Assembly (NCBI GenBank): GCA_028279445.1
Contig: JANQNT010000024.1
Location: 1-64,000, forward strand
DNA length: 64,000 nt
From: Tepidamorphaceae bacterium
GTDB lineage: Bacteria > Pseudomonadota > Alphaproteobacteria > Rhizobiales > Tepidamorphaceae
Reading direction: 5' to 3'
Below, one piece after another: positions 53,547-62,772 of this stretch. The translations under genes were made by a program, and so were the position numbers. The notes below the pieces were generated by a model, which did no database searches, had not been told where the DNA came from, and saw only the letters and a list, made by a program, of their open reading frames with translations. The first letter of the stretch is position 1. Each line of letters starts with the position of its first letter.

Positions 53547-53948
53547 TCAGCCGCCGAGCCGCTCCAGCGTCCGGTCCAGCCGTTCCACCAGGCTGGCTGC
53601 GTCCTCGCGCAGGCGCGACAGTTCGCTCTTCAGCAGCCGCAACTGGGTATCGTCCTCGTCACCGGGCGCCGAACCCTGTCCGGTCAGCAGCCAGGTCGGG
53701 CTGACCGCCAGCACGCCGGCCAGCATCATCAGCCGGTTGGCGCGCGGCTCGGCGCGGTCGCTTTCCCAGTGGTGCAGCGTGGCGGTGCGAATGCCGAGCC
53801 GTCGCGCGAGCTGCGCCGAGGAGAGCCCCAATGCGCTGCGTGCGCGGGTGATGCGACCGCCGATCGTGTCTTCCATGTCCTGGAGCCTCGTGAAGATATC
53901 CGGTTCGCCTTGCTGCGATCCGAACTGGTTGTGCCGCTCATATGTCAT
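53547..53948 (-). CDS. Small XRE-type helix-turn-helix regulator with coiled-coil tail
   Basis: A 133-residue protein. After a variable N-terminus, residues 27-85 form an XRE helix-turn-helix (GGRITRARSALGLSSAQLARRLGIRTATLHHWESDRAEPRANRL). A basic/acidic heptad stretch (LRLLKSELSRLREDAASLVERLDRTLERL, about 103-131) looks like a dimerising coiled coil. It is divergent from malate synthase over a 370-bp gap and could regulate it, but no effector domain is present. The start is set at MTYERHN (53948). The open frame runs further upstream without support. Confidence 0.82.
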   Translation of the reverse strand: MTYERHNQFGSQQGEPDIFTRLQDMEDTIGGRITRARSALGLSSAQLARRLGIRTATLHHWESDRAEPRANRLMMLAGVLAVSPTWLLTGQGSAPGDEDDTQLRLLKSELSRLREDAASLVERLDRTLERLGG

Positions 53949-54318
53949 TGTCGGGTTCCGACTGTCCTGCAGGTTACACGATCGTCCGGCACAGCGGGCA
54001 TTGCTGGGGAATTTTCCGCCAGCCGGGGCCGCCACGACCGCAACGAATGTTCGAGTGCGCACTGACCTAGCACCTATTTGTGCAGTGCGATATGCCCGCT
54101 TTCGACTAACTGTGCCGGGATTGCGACATCGCTGCGGCCCGCGGTCGCATTGTTGCGTCGGTGGAAACGCTATTTGTCGCTCATGACGGTACGGTAACCG
54201 GCATGGTGTGAGATGATCGCTTCGCCTGCCATAGTGCGTGCCGGAGGTGACTGGTTGGCGGCGAAGCCTGCCCTTGGGTCCTGACCCCAGGCCGGTTGCG
54301 TTCGCGGGAAGGGTGGGC
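53949..54318. other. Divergent control region, HTH regulator / malate synthase
   Basis: 370 bp between the HTH gene and aceB. It holds inverted GCGAC/GTCGC arms near 54122-54146, a GGGTCCTGACCC palindrome near 54277 (variants near 39229 and 40806) and no recognisable gene. I cannot place a promoter with confidence. Confidence 0.45.
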
Positions 54319-55926
54319 ATGCTTACAGCCGAAACCGGCGCAGAGGGGGGCGCGGATCTGATTATCGGGGCACCGCTCGGCCATCGCCACGACGAGGTTC
54401 TCAGCGCGCCGGCGCTTTCGTTCATTGACGAACTGCACCGGCGTTTCGAGGGCCAGCGCGAGCGTGTGCTGCGGTGGCGCACCGAGCGTCAGCGCCAGTT
54501 CGATGCCGGCATCCTGCCCAACTTTCTGGACAAGACACGCCACGTTCGCGATGGCGACTGGACAATCGCGCCGATCCCCGCCGAGATGCGCGACAGGCGC
54601 GTCGAGGTCATTGCGGCGCCGGAACGCCGCATGACGCTGATGGCTCTGAATTCCGGAGCGCGCGTCTTTGTCGCCGATTTCGAGGATACGGTCTCGCCGA
54701 CCTGGGCCAACATGATCGACGGCCAGCTCAATCTGAAGGACCGTTGGGCCGGGCGTCTGGAGATCAGCGACAGCTCCGAGGGCGCCGACCTGCGCCTGGG
54801 CGATGACCCGGCGATGCTGGCCATACGCCCGCGCGGCCTGCACCTGGACGAGAGCAACGCGCAGGTCGATGGCGCTCCGGTCTGCGCCGCCTTGTTCGAC
54901 TTCGCCCTGTACGCCTTTCACAACGCCAAGCTGGCGCTGACCCAGGGTTCGGGTCCCTACATCTATCTGCCGAAGCTTGAAAGCCACCTCGAGGCGCGGC
55001 TTTGGAACGACGTGTTCGCGTTCGCCGAGGAAACGCTGGGCCTTGCCAACGGCACCATCAAGGCCACCGTGCAGATCGAAACGCTGCCCGCCGTCTTCGA
55101 GATGGACGAGATCCTCTACGAACTGCGCGAGCACGTCGTGGCGCTCCACTACAGCCGTTGGGACCAGGTCTTCTCGTTCGTCAAACTGCTGCGCAACAAC
55201 GCCGACTACCAGTTGCCCGACCGTAGCGCGCTGGTCATGGATAAGGACTTCCTGGGTGCCGCCTCCCGGCTGCTCGTCACCAGCGCGCACCGGCGCGGCG
55301 CGCTGGCGATCGGCGGTCTCGCCGCCCTGGTGCCGACCGGCGACGAGCAGACCGACAAGCGCGTCAAGGTCGCCGTTGCCGCCGATCATGAGCGCGAGGC
55401 GAAGGCCGGCTATGACGGCGCATGGGTGGCCCATCCCGATCTTGTCATCGTGGCCAAGGACGCCTTCGACCGGCTGGTGTCCGCGCCCAACCAGATCAAC
55501 ACCGCCCGGACGGGCGAGCCGGTGAACCGGGACCAACTGCTGTCGCTGCCCCAGGGCGCCATCACCGAGGCGGGCCTGCGCGAGAACATCGGCACCGGCG
55601 TGCGCTTTCTGGCGAACTGGCTTGCCGGTGACGGCGCGGTCTTGGTCGACGGCAGGCTTGAGGACTGCGCCGCGGCCGAGATCGCCCGCACCCAGACCTG
55701 GCAGCAACTGCGCCACGGCGCGTGCTTCAGCGACGGGCGCACCGTCACCAAGGAACTGTTCCTGGCGGTGCTCGACGACGAAGTCGCACGGTTGCGCGAC
55801 AGCCTGGGTGAAGAGGACTTTGCCGGCGGACGCTATACGCAGGCCGCGCAACTGTTCCGCGACCTGGCCCTGCAGAAGGACTTCGTGTCGTTCCTGACCC
55901 TTGAGGCGGGCAAGCACCTGGCCTGA
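54319..55926 (+). CDS. aceB: Malate synthase A
   Basis: A 535-residue enzyme of the glyoxylate shunt, condensing glyoxylate with acetyl-CoA to malate. The segment VFVADFEDTVSPTWANMIDGQ is the malate-synthase A signature and YIYLPKLESHLEARLWNDVF, TIKATVQIETLPAVFEMDEIL and GLRENIGTGVRFLANWLAG are core. Length matches the short isoform A (E. coli AceB 533), not the GlcB form. The ATG at 54319 follows GAAGGGTGGG. Isocitrate lyase is not in the window. Confidence 0.95.
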   Translation: MLTAETGAEGGADLIIGAPLGHRHDEVLSAPALSFIDELHRRFEGQRERVLRWRTERQRQFDAGILPNFLDKTRHVRDGDWTIAPIPAEMRDRRVEVIAAPERRMTLMALNSGARVFVADFEDTVSPTWANMIDGQLNLKDRWAGRLEISDSSEGADLRLGDDPAMLAIRPRGLHLDESNAQVDGAPVCAALFDFALYAFHNAKLALTQGSGPYIYLPKLESHLEARLWNDVFAFAEETLGLANGTIKATVQIETLPAVFEMDEILYELREHVVALHYSRWDQVFSFVKLLRNNADYQLPDRSALVMDKDFLGAASRLLVTSAHRRGALAIGGLAALVPTGDEQTDKRVKVAVAADHEREAKAGYDGAWVAHPDLVIVAKDAFDRLVSAPNQINTARTGEPVNRDQLLSLPQGAITEAGLRENIGTGVRFLANWLAGDGAVLVDGRLEDCAAAEIARTQTWQQLRHGACFSDGRTVTKELFLAVLDDEVARLRDSLGEEDFAGGRYTQAAQLFRDLALQKDFVSFLTLEAGKHLA

Positions 55927-56061
55927 CGCGCGCGCGTCATTGTTGCACCATCGCCATCGTTGCGCGATCGCGAACACTGGGTTCAGTGTCGCGGCGGCTG
56001 ATCTCGTCCGCCCCGCACACTACCTTTCGCATGACATCCCCACGCGAAAGGAACAGCGACG

Positions 56062-56979
56062 ATGAGCTGGCAACCCTGTCCCGACCCCGATCCCGGCGAT
56101 GCCCGCGCCGCCGATCTGATCGATACCATCATCGTGCCACGGGCACGCGATCTCGGCGGTTTCTCGGTGCGTCGCGCATTGCCGTCGGCGAAGCGTCAGA
56201 TGGTCGGTCCCTTCATCTTCTTCGATCAGATGGGGCCGGCGGAGTTCGTGATAGGCGAGGGCATCGACGTGCGTCCCCACCCGCATATCGGGCTCGCCAC
56301 GCTGACCTATCTGATCGATGGCGCCATCGTGCATCGCGACAGCCTGGGCACCGAGATGACCATCGAACCGGGCGCGCTCAACCTGATGACGGCCGGCAGC
56401 GGCATCGTGCACTCCGAGCGCACCGGTCCGCAGGATCGCGTCAAGGGAGCGCGGCTGTTCGGCTTGCAGACCTGGGTCGCGCTGCCGAAAAACGCCGAGG
56501 AGATCGATCCGGCATTCCATCACGTCGGTGCCGACGAGCTGCCCATCGTCGAGGACAACGGCGTGCGGGTGCGCGTCATCGTTGGCGACATGTTCGGCAG
56601 GAGCGCACCCGTCCCGGTGGCCCACGAGACGATCTATGCGGATGCGGAGCTTTCCGCCGGCCGTGCGCTGCCGGTTCCCGCCAGCCACGAGGAACGCGCC
56701 ATCTACACCATCGCCGGCACCATCGAGATCGCTGGCGAGGCGTTCGAGCCCGGTCAGTTGCTGGTGCTCAATCCCGGTGACGAGGTGACGGTGCGTGCGC
56801 GCAGCGATGCCCGCTTCGTCATCGTCGGCGGCGATCCGATGGATGGGCCGCGCTACATCTGGTGGAATTTCGTCTCAAGCTCAAAGGAGCGCATCGAGCA
56901 GGCCAAGGAGGACTGGCGCCAGGCGCGTTTCGACACCGTGCCCGGCGAGACGGAGTTCATCCCGCTGCCGGAGAGGTGA
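56062..56979 (+). CDS. Pirin-family protein
   Basis: A 305-residue bicupin. The metal site is RPHPHIGLATLTYL (His73, His75) with GSGIVHSER (His117, Glu119), the standard pirin Fe-binding set. GPFIFFDQMGPAEF and MTIEPGALNLMTAGSG are family motifs. The C-terminal cupin lacks metal ligands, as is usual. Bacterial pirins include quercetin 2,3-dioxygenases (YhhW), but most act in unknown ways or bind enzymes such as pyruvate dehydrogenase. A C-terminal YIWWNFVSSSKERIEQAK is typical. Confidence 0.9.
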   Translation: MSWQPCPDPDPGDARAADLIDTIIVPRARDLGGFSVRRALPSAKRQMVGPFIFFDQMGPAEFVIGEGIDVRPHPHIGLATLTYLIDGAIVHRDSLGTEMTIEPGALNLMTAGSGIVHSERTGPQDRVKGARLFGLQTWVALPKNAEEIDPAFHHVGADELPIVEDNGVRVRVIVGDMFGRSAPVPVAHETIYADAELSAGRALPVPASHEERAIYTIAGTIEIAGEAFEPGQLLVLNPGDEVTVRARSDARFVIVGGDPMDGPRYIWWNFVSSSKERIEQAKEDWRQARFDTVPGETEFIPLPER

Positions 56980-57358
56980 GGGGCACATTTTTGCTGGACG
57001 TTCGCATGTCTATCTCGCTCACGGCGAGTTCGCCCGGACAATGTCCGCGCTCACCGCCTCCGCGGGGGCGGCCTGATCGGCCGGGCGCACGGTCGTGCGC
57101 CTGGGTGCAGGCTACAATGTCAGTACGAGGAACCAACCCAGACACGCGACCGCGTGTCCGCGCGGAAGCGCGCCCTCGCGGAGGCGTCGACCCCGGACTT
57201 GATCCGGGGGAGACTTGCCGTGAGCGGAATAGAACCGATGCCGCGAGCCCCGAAAAGTGGTTTCCGGTTTTCGGATAAGGCGAGCGGCCAGCAAGAATGC
57301 ATCCCCGCGCAGCCGTTGCGCGCAAGCGCAACTGGCGTGAGCGAGATAAACACCTGCC
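56980..57358. repeat. Composite repeat region between pirin and the L,D-transpeptidase
   Basis: Built of palindromic modules shared with 60745-61158: a 42-bp module at 57069-57110 that is the near reverse complement of 60905-60946, GAAAAGTGGTTTCCGGTTTTC near 57260, GCGAGCGGCCAGCAAGAATG near 57288 (inverted at 60748) and 57304-57347 in the same orientation as 60950-60994. Half a REP (GGACTTGATCCGGGG) is also present. No gene. Confidence 0.75.
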
Positions 57359-58114
57359 TCAGATCACCTTGATCCTGGCGCCGACCCGCACCCGTTCATA
57401 CAGGTGGATAACGTCCTCGTTGCGCAGGCGGATGCAGCCCGACGACATCTCCTGGCCGATGGTCCATGGCTCGTTGGTGCCGTGCACGCGGTACAGCGTG
57501 TTGCCGATATACAGCGCGCGCGCGCCCATCGGGTTGCCCGGTCCGCCTTCCATGTAGTCCGGCAGCCAGGGCTGGCGCTTCTTCATCTCCTCCGGCGGGC
57601 GCCAGCTCGGCCACTCCGCCTTGCGGGTGATGCTGTAGGTGCCCTGCCAGGAAAATCCCGGCCGGCCGACACCGACGCCATAGCGGATCGCCTTGCCGTT
57701 CGCTTGCACCAGGTAGAGGTACTTGGACGACTTGTCGATCACGATGGTGCCGGGCTTTTCCCTGGTCTCGTAGTTGACCACGCGGCGCTCGAAGCGCCGA
57801 TCGAAGCCGCGCCGCGATCCATAGACCGGCGCGCGATTGCCGGCGTGGGCTCGCTGGCGGGTGCCCGGCAGTGGTGCCGCCTGCCGGCCATAGCTGCGCG
57901 GCAGGGGCGCGGCGCGCCGCGGCTGGTAGCTGCGCCGCGGGGTCGCTCGCGAACCATCAGGTCCGAACAGCGAGTTCATCAGGGCCGGGAAGGGCATGTT
58001 GGCGTTATCGGCCTTGGTGCCTGCCGGAAGGCCGGCCAGCGCGAGCCCGATGACGGACAGAAACACGAAACGCTTGATCACGGTACGCAAGCTCCACTCG
58101 ATACTCTTGCTCAT
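57359..58114 (-). CDS. L,D-transpeptidase (YkuD domain)
   Basis: A 251-residue exported peptidoglycan cross-linking enzyme. The signal anchor is at about residues 14-36 (VFLSVIGLALAGLPAGTKA). A basic Arg/Pro/Ser-rich linker (about 50-110) follows. The YkuD domain runs from about 120 with IVIDKSSKYLYLV. The catalytic motif is complete: His211, then Cys227 in HGTNEPWTIGQEMSSGC. It forms 3-3 cross-links or attaches proteins to the wall. It lies next to repeats and far from other cell-wall genes. The basic linker may bind the negatively charged wall. Confidence 0.93.
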   Translation of the reverse strand: MSKSIEWSLRTVIKRFVFLSVIGLALAGLPAGTKADNANMPFPALMNSLFGPDGSRATPRRSYQPRRAAPLPRSYGRQAAPLPGTRQRAHAGNRAPVYGSRRGFDRRFERRVVNYETREKPGTIVIDKSSKYLYLVQANGKAIRYGVGVGRPGFSWQGTYSITRKAEWPSWRPPEEMKKRQPWLPDYMEGGPGNPMGARALYIGNTLYRVHGTNEPWTIGQEMSSGCIRLRNEDVIHLYERVRVGARIKVI

Positions 58115-58346
58115 CTACGCGAGCAACGCCATGACAGCGTCGCGCGGGACACCGTCGACAATATGGCGCGTCTGTGGAGGTTATCCCGCCATGGTGACCG
58201 GTTTGGTAAACCGGCATCAACCTTCCCGGCCAGGTTCGCGACAGGGTTGATGGCAGGTAAAAGCGTTGTTTGCCAGGCATTTACCCTAACGGGACATTAC
58301 CCTCGGCAGGTCGTTGCCTGGCACCGTGTACTCAGTGTCGCGACCC

Positions 58347-58766
58347 TCACGATCCCCAGGGTTTCTTGACGAGATGCGGGAAGGCATCCGTCAGGCGGCG
58401 GACGATCTCCGGCGAGGGCGATGCCCGTCGGGAGCTTGTCGTGGCGCTGGCCGCTGATGTTGCGCTGCCGGCAGCGCCGCCTTCCGCCGTCGCATCATCG
58501 GCGAATTCGGTGATTTCCACCCCCAGTCGCGTTGCCTTGCGCCAGGCGACCCGGCAGCGGCAGCGGATTTTCTCCGGGCCCAGCAACAGGCTGAACTCGT
58601 CGGGGACCGGCTCGGTGTTCTCCATCTCGATGAGCAGGCCGGTATCGGATCGGCTTCGCACGCTGCAATCGAAGGATGAGAGCTTGTTGTCGAGCAGAAT
58701 CTTTGCCCCGAGGATCGTCCGCGTGCGCGGCGCCCGCCTTTTGTCCGCATGCGCGTTGTCAAGCAT
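58347..58766 (-). CDS. PilZ-domain protein (degenerate c-di-GMP motif)
   Basis: A 139-residue protein, PilZ domain about residues 8-95. The RxxxR part (KRRAPRTRTILGAKIL) is present. The second motif, normally (D/N)xSxxG, reads SRSDTG: Ser and Gly are in place but Asp/Asn is replaced by Ser, so c-di-GMP binding is doubtful. An Ala/Ser-rich linker and a short C-terminal helix (SPEIVRRLTDAFPHLVKKPWG) follow. ATG at 58766 has GAGG upstream. A GTG start at 58811 would add 15 residues. Confidence 0.8.
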   Translation of the reverse strand: MLDNAHADKRRAPRTRTILGAKILLDNKLSSFDCSVRSRSDTGLLIEMENTEPVPDEFSLLLGPEKIRCRCRVAWRKATRLGVEITEFADDATAEGGAAGSATSAASATTSSRRASPSPEIVRRLTDAFPHLVKKPWGS

Positions 58767-58880
58767 GTGAAACTGCCTCGGCGCCCGCGAACGGGCCGCC
58801 TCATCTGTCACCCCAGTTGTGCGGAGTCTGCCGAAAAACGATTTGCGGAGCGTTAACCACGTCCGCCCGAAACCTAAATG

Positions 58881-58892
58881 TCGATACAGTCT
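58881..58892 (+). repeat. TCGATACAGTCT motif, copy 5
   Basis: Matches the consensus at 11 of 12 positions. The CTA starting with its last two bases (58891-58893) is the TAG stop of the minus-strand MBL-fold gene, the same arrangement as at 26787. Confidence 0.6.
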
Positions 58893-59862
58893 AAAGCTGC
58901 GGTTGCCAGGCGGCGAGTTCCAGCGCGAATCCGCTGCCGTCCTTGACCACGTGGCCGGTGGCCGGGAACGGGAAGTGATAGCCGGCGACCAGAATGTCCT
59001 CCACGGCGACCAGGTCCAGTATCGCGCGGCGCGTCTGGGCGGCCATCTGCGCGTCCATGTCGAAGCGCGAGGCCCAGTCCGGGTGGCGCACGAACAGGGC
59101 CGGATGGTTGGTCAGATCGCCGAGCACCATCATCTGGTCGTCGCCGGACGCGATGTGGAACAGGGTGTGGCCCGGCGTGTGTCCGTGTGCGGACTTCGCC
59201 ATGATGCCGGGCACGATCTCGTCGCCATCGCCGATCAGCCGCAACTCGTCGCGGAACGCCGCGAAAGTCTCGCGCACCGCCGCGAAGCGCGGTTTCAGGG
59301 CGTCGGGCGCGCGCTCCTCCGCCCCGTCGTCGGTCCAGTACAGCCACTCGGCCATCGGTACGACCACTTCTGCGTTGGGGTATACCCTGGCGCCGTCCTT
59401 GGCGGTCAGGCCATTGATGTGGTCGGGATGAAAATGCGAGATGGCGACCACGTCGACATCGTTGGGGTCGATGCCGGCGGCGGCCATGTTGGCGCCCATG
59501 GTGCCGGCGGTCGGTGCCATCTTGCCGCCGGTGCCGGTGTCCAGCATCACGAGCCGCGAGCCGGTGTCGACGGCCATCGCGGTGAAGGGAATCGTCATCG
59601 TATCGGAGGGGTTGAGCGCCCGCGTCCAGGCCTTCTGCACCTCGGCAAGTTCCGCGTTGACGACGAAACCCTCGCCCAGCGGGAAGCTCGCCGCGCCGTC
59701 GTTCAGCGCCGTGCAGGTGATGTCGCCGACGGCATAGCTGAAGATACCGGCCGGCTTGCCGTGCTCGGCGCCGTGCGCGGTTGACGCAGCGGCGACCGGC
59801 AGACTGCCGGCGGCGGCCGTCAGGGCCGTTCCTGTCAACAGATCGCGGCGGTTGATCGGCAT
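58891..59862 (-). CDS. Exported MBL-fold metallo-hydrolase
   Basis: A 323-residue zinc hydrolase. The N-terminus PINRRDLLTGTALTAAAGS is a twin-arginine signal (cleaved near residue 31). The metal motif HFHPDH is at 143-148. Further ligands lie in HGHTPGHT and GDLTNHPAL, and a final His in GYHFPFP. The layout fits quorum-quenching-like or generic MBL hydrolases (AiiM/ThnS type), but the substrate cannot be told. Probably periplasmic. The stop lies within the TCGATACAG motif and a partial hairpin repeat sits upstream of its start. Confidence 0.88.
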   Translation of the reverse strand: MPINRRDLLTGTALTAAAGSLPVAAASTAHGAEHGKPAGIFSYAVGDITCTALNDGAASFPLGEGFVVNAELAEVQKAWTRALNPSDTMTIPFTAMAVDTGSRLVMLDTGTGGKMAPTAGTMGANMAAAGIDPNDVDVVAISHFHPDHINGLTAKDGARVYPNAEVVVPMAEWLYWTDDGAEERAPDALKPRFAAVRETFAAFRDELRLIGDGDEIVPGIMAKSAHGHTPGHTLFHIASGDDQMMVLGDLTNHPALFVRHPDWASRFDMDAQMAAQTRRAILDLVAVEDILVAGYHFPFPATGHVVKDGSGFALELAAWQPQL

Positions 59863-59885
59863 GGCTTGGCTCCTTTCGCGCTGTG

Positions 59886-59914
59886 TGCGCCGGTCCCGGC
59901 GCAGCCTGCTCTAG
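59886..59914. repeat. Partial two-hairpin repeat, copy D (right half of hairpin 2)
   Basis: TGCGCCGGTCCCGGCGCAG then CCTGCTCTAG. Same 29-bp truncation as copy C, with two changes at the boundary. Lies 24 bp upstream of the MBL-fold gene start and about 108 bp before cheZ. Confidence 0.75.
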
Positions 59915-60021
59915 ACAACCGCAAATGCAATCTCTGATTGAATTTGCATCATAAACACAGCTTTAACGGGATTGCCGGATAGTGCCTCGCAGCACGCTGT
60001 CAGATAACGCGAGGACGTCCG

Positions 60022-60744
60022 GTGACCAGATCCGCCAAGCTGTTTCGTATTGAGCGCACATCCTACGCCGACGTTCCCGTGGATGCGATTGCCGATGAGC
60101 GTCATCAAGAACTTGTGTCCCTGATCGAGTCGCTGCGCGGGTCGGTGGGCGAGGATAACGGTGGCGGTGGCAGCGTCAGCGAGACCATCGTCGAGGACAT
60201 GCGCAAGCAGATCGCCGAGGCCCGCGAGATCAAGAGCGAGCTGGACATGATCCACGAGGCGATCCACTCCACCAAGCGCGAGCTGGCGACGCTGCATTCG
60301 GGCTCGTTCGATGCTGACGGCATGACCCGCGTCACCAACGAGCTGGACGCGGTGGTGGCCGGCACCGAGCAGGCGACCGAGCAGATTCTCGCCTCGGCAG
60401 AGAAGGTGGACGCGCTGGCCGGCGATCTCGGCGCCATGGTCACCGACCCGACCGGCGAGGCGCTCGCCAACGATATCCAGGAACAGGTGGTCACCATCTT
60501 CGAGGCCTGCAACTTCCAGGACCTGACCGGCCAGCGCATCACCAAGGTGGTCACCACGCTGACCTTCATCGAGGAGCGGGTGTCGCGGATGATGCACATC
60601 TGGGGCGGACTGGAGGCGTTCCGCGACGTGGCGCCCGATTCCGTCTCGGTCAAGGACGAGCAGGAGGCGCTGCTCAACGGCCCCTCGCTGCCCGACGACG
60701 AGACCAGCATCGGCCAGGACGACATCGACGCGCTGTTCAACTAG
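60022..60744 (+). CDS. cheZ: CheZ-family phosphatase
   Basis: A 240-residue helical protein. The catalytic motif is ACNFQDLTGQRITKV, with Asp167 and Gln171 at the positions of E. coli Asp143 and Gln147, which dephosphorylate CheY-P. A long helix pair (about 55-155) precedes it. The C-terminal tail (GQDDIDALFN) resembles the CheY-binding peptides of CheZ and of FliM (xQxEIDALL). The start is GTG with GAGG seven bases upstream. No other chemotaxis gene is nearby, so it acts in trans. Confidence 0.9.
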   Translation: MTRSAKLFRIERTSYADVPVDAIADERHQELVSLIESLRGSVGEDNGGGGSVSETIVEDMRKQIAEAREIKSELDMIHEAIHSTKRELATLHSGSFDADGMTRVTNELDAVVAGTEQATEQILASAEKVDALAGDLGAMVTDPTGEALANDIQEQVVTIFEACNFQDLTGQRITKVVTTLTFIEERVSRMMHIWGGLEAFRDVAPDSVSVKDEQEALLNGPSLPDDETSIGQDDIDALFN

Positions 60745-61158
60745 CGGTCATTCTTGCTGGCCGCTCGGCTTCTTTGTTGGCGCGCCGTCCGGGCGGAGAA
60801 CCGGAAACCACTTTTCCTGACGGCGCGGGTTCCGAAAACCGGTTCCCACGTCACACGATATGTGTTTCGGGGCGCACGGCATCATCCTGTACCGACGGAA
60901 CGACCTGCACCCAGGCGCACGACCGTGCGCCCGGCCGGTCAGGCCGCGCCCGCGCAGCCGTTGCGCGTCAGCGCAACTGGCGTGAGCGATATAGAACGAC
61001 GCGACTGCGTGGCCGGCCGGTCAGGCCGCCCTCGCGGAGCCGGCGAACGCAAGTGAGCTCGGCGCGAGCGGAATGGAGTCCTCAAACTTGCTCCTTTGAC
61101 CCATCTCGTCTAACCAGTGCCGCGCACTCCACTGACATCGGATAGCCGGCCCAAACCC
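60745..61158. repeat. Composite repeat region between cheZ and hisS
   Basis: Contains the same modules as 56980-57358 in rearranged order: CATTCTTGCTGGCCGCTCG near 60749, GGAAACCACTTTTC near 60803, the 42-bp module at 60905-60946 (inverted relative to 57069-57110), 60950-60994 (direct copy of 57304-57347), and a GCGACTGCG...CCGGTCAGGCCGCCCTCGC stretch resembling 12071-12105. The hisS promoter must lie here, but I cannot place it. No gene. Confidence 0.75.
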
Positions 61159-62772
61159 ATGAGCGGGAAGAAAAAACCACAGCGCGTCGCGGCGCGCCTG
61201 CCGCGCGGATTCATCGACCGCGCCGCGGGCGACCTGCGCCTGTCTCAACGCATGCTCGACACCGTGCGCGCCGTGTTCGAGCGCTACGGGTTCGATCCGC
61301 TTGAGACGCCGATGATCGAATACACCGATGCGCTGGGGAAATTCCTGCCCGACGAGGACCGGCCCAATGCGGGCGTGTTCTCGTTTCAGGACGATGACGA
61401 GCAGTGGCTCAGCCTGCGCTACGACCTGACCGCGCCGCTGGCGCGCTACGTGGCGGAGAATTTCGACGCGCTGCCGAAGCCCTTTCGCAGCTACCGGCAG
61501 GGCCATGTCTTCCGCAACGAGAAGCCGGGGCCGGGGCGCTATCGCCAGTTCATGCAGTTCGACGCCGATACGGTGGGCGCTGCCTCCGTCGCGGCGGATG
61601 CGGAAATCTGCATGATGATGGCCGACGTGATGGACAGCCTCGGGCTGCAAGGCCAGTACGTCGTGCGCGTCAACAACCGCAAGGTGCTCGACGGGGTGAT
61701 GGAGGCGATCGGCCTCGGCGGCGACGAACAAGCTGGCCGGCGTCTCACCGTCTTGCGTGCCATCGACAAGCTCGACCGTCTCGGCATCGAGGGCGTTCGC
61801 GCGCTGCTCGGCGAAGGCCGCAAGGACGAAAGCGGCGATTTCACCAAGGGTGCGGAGTTAGAGCCGGAAGCCATCGAGGAAGTCTGTACGCTCGTTGATG
61901 CGGCTATTTGGGATCAGCGAATTTCCGAAGCACTTGGGCCGACTGATCCAGAGGTTTTGGAAATCTTGGGAGAAAGTGGGTGGCTCGATAGCGATGATGA
62001 CTTCGACCCAGATGCAAACCTAGCTCTGGCCGCCGCTATGCGGTCGAAGTTCCTCGTTAACCCGCAATTCAAGCAGGGGGTGTCGGAACTCTACGATATC
62101 GCCAAGTTTGTTCGAGTGGCTGGCTACGAACTTGATAGGATTGTCATCGACACCTCCGTCGTTCGCGGTCTCGAGTATTACACCGGCCCGGTCTACGAGA
62201 CCGAACTGACGTTCGAGACGGTCAACGAGAAGGGCGAGAAGGCCCGCTACGGCTCCGTCGCAGGCGGTGGGCGGTATGACGGGTTGGTCGCCCGCTTCAA
62301 GGGCCAGCCGGTGCCCGCGACCGGGTTTTCACTCGGCGTCAGCCGATTGCAGGCGGCCCTCGCCGCGCTCGGCAAGCTGGAGGACGAGGATGTTGCCGGC
62401 CCGGTCGTCGTCACCGTCATGGACCGGGACAGGATCGCCGACTACCAGGCCATGGTCGCCGAGCTGCGCAACGCCGGCGTTCGTGCCGAACTGTTTCTTG
62501 GAAATCCAAAGCAATTCGGCAAGCAGCTCGATTACGCCGACCGGCGCAATTCCCCCTGCGTCGTGATTCAGGGCGAGCAGGAACGCGACAAGGGCGTTGT
62601 GCTGATCAAGGACCTGATCAAGGGCGCCGAGATTGCCTCAGAGGTCACCGACCACGAGGCCTACAAGGAGGCCTCGCTCGCCGCGCAGATTGAGGTGAAG
62701 CGCGACGATCTTGTCGACGAGGTGAAGAAGGTGCTCGCGAAACACGGCCTCGATGGAGGCAACGATGACTGA
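61159..62772 (+). CDS. hisS: Histidyl-tRNA synthetase (divergent alphaproteobacterial type)
   Basis: A 537-residue class II synthetase, longer than E. coli HisRS (424). Motif 2 is [28 protein letters not shown] (about 117-140), HisA is [12 protein letters not shown] (from 336), and motif 3 is GFSLGVSRL. Motif 2 carries the GPG/FMQFD variant typical of the divergent alphaproteobacterial enzyme that charges tRNA-His lacking G-1, and such a tRNA is at 38217. Residues about 234-334 are encoded by DNA with about 53 % GC and rare TTA, CTA and AGG codons, unlike the flanks. Overlaps hisZ by 8 bp. ATG at 61159 is preferred over an upstream in-frame codon at 61117. Confidence 0.94.
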   Translation: MSGKKKPQRVAARLPRGFIDRAAGDLRLSQRMLDTVRAVFERYGFDPLETPMIEYTDALGKFLPDEDRPNAGVFSFQDDDEQWLSLRYDLTAPLARYVAENFDALPKPFRSYRQGHVFRNEKPGPGRYRQFMQFDADTVGAASVAADAEICMMMADVMDSLGLQGQYVVRVNNRKVLDGVMEAIGLGGDEQAGRRLTVLRAIDKLDRLGIEGVRALLGEGRKDESGDFTKGAELEPEAIEEVCTLVDAAIWDQRISEALGPTDPEVLEILGESGWLDSDDDFDPDANLALAAAMRSKFLVNPQFKQGVSELYDIAKFVRVAGYELDRIVIDTSVVRGLEYYTGPVYETELTFETVNEKGEKARYGSVAGGGRYDGLVARFKGQPVPATGFSLGVSRLQAALAALGKLEDEDVAGPVVVTVMDRDRIADYQAMVAELRNAGVRAELFLGNPKQFGKQLDYADRRNSPCVVIQGEQERDKGVVLIKDLIKGAEIASEVTDHEAYKEASLAAQIEVKRDDLVDEVKKVLAKHGLDGGNDD

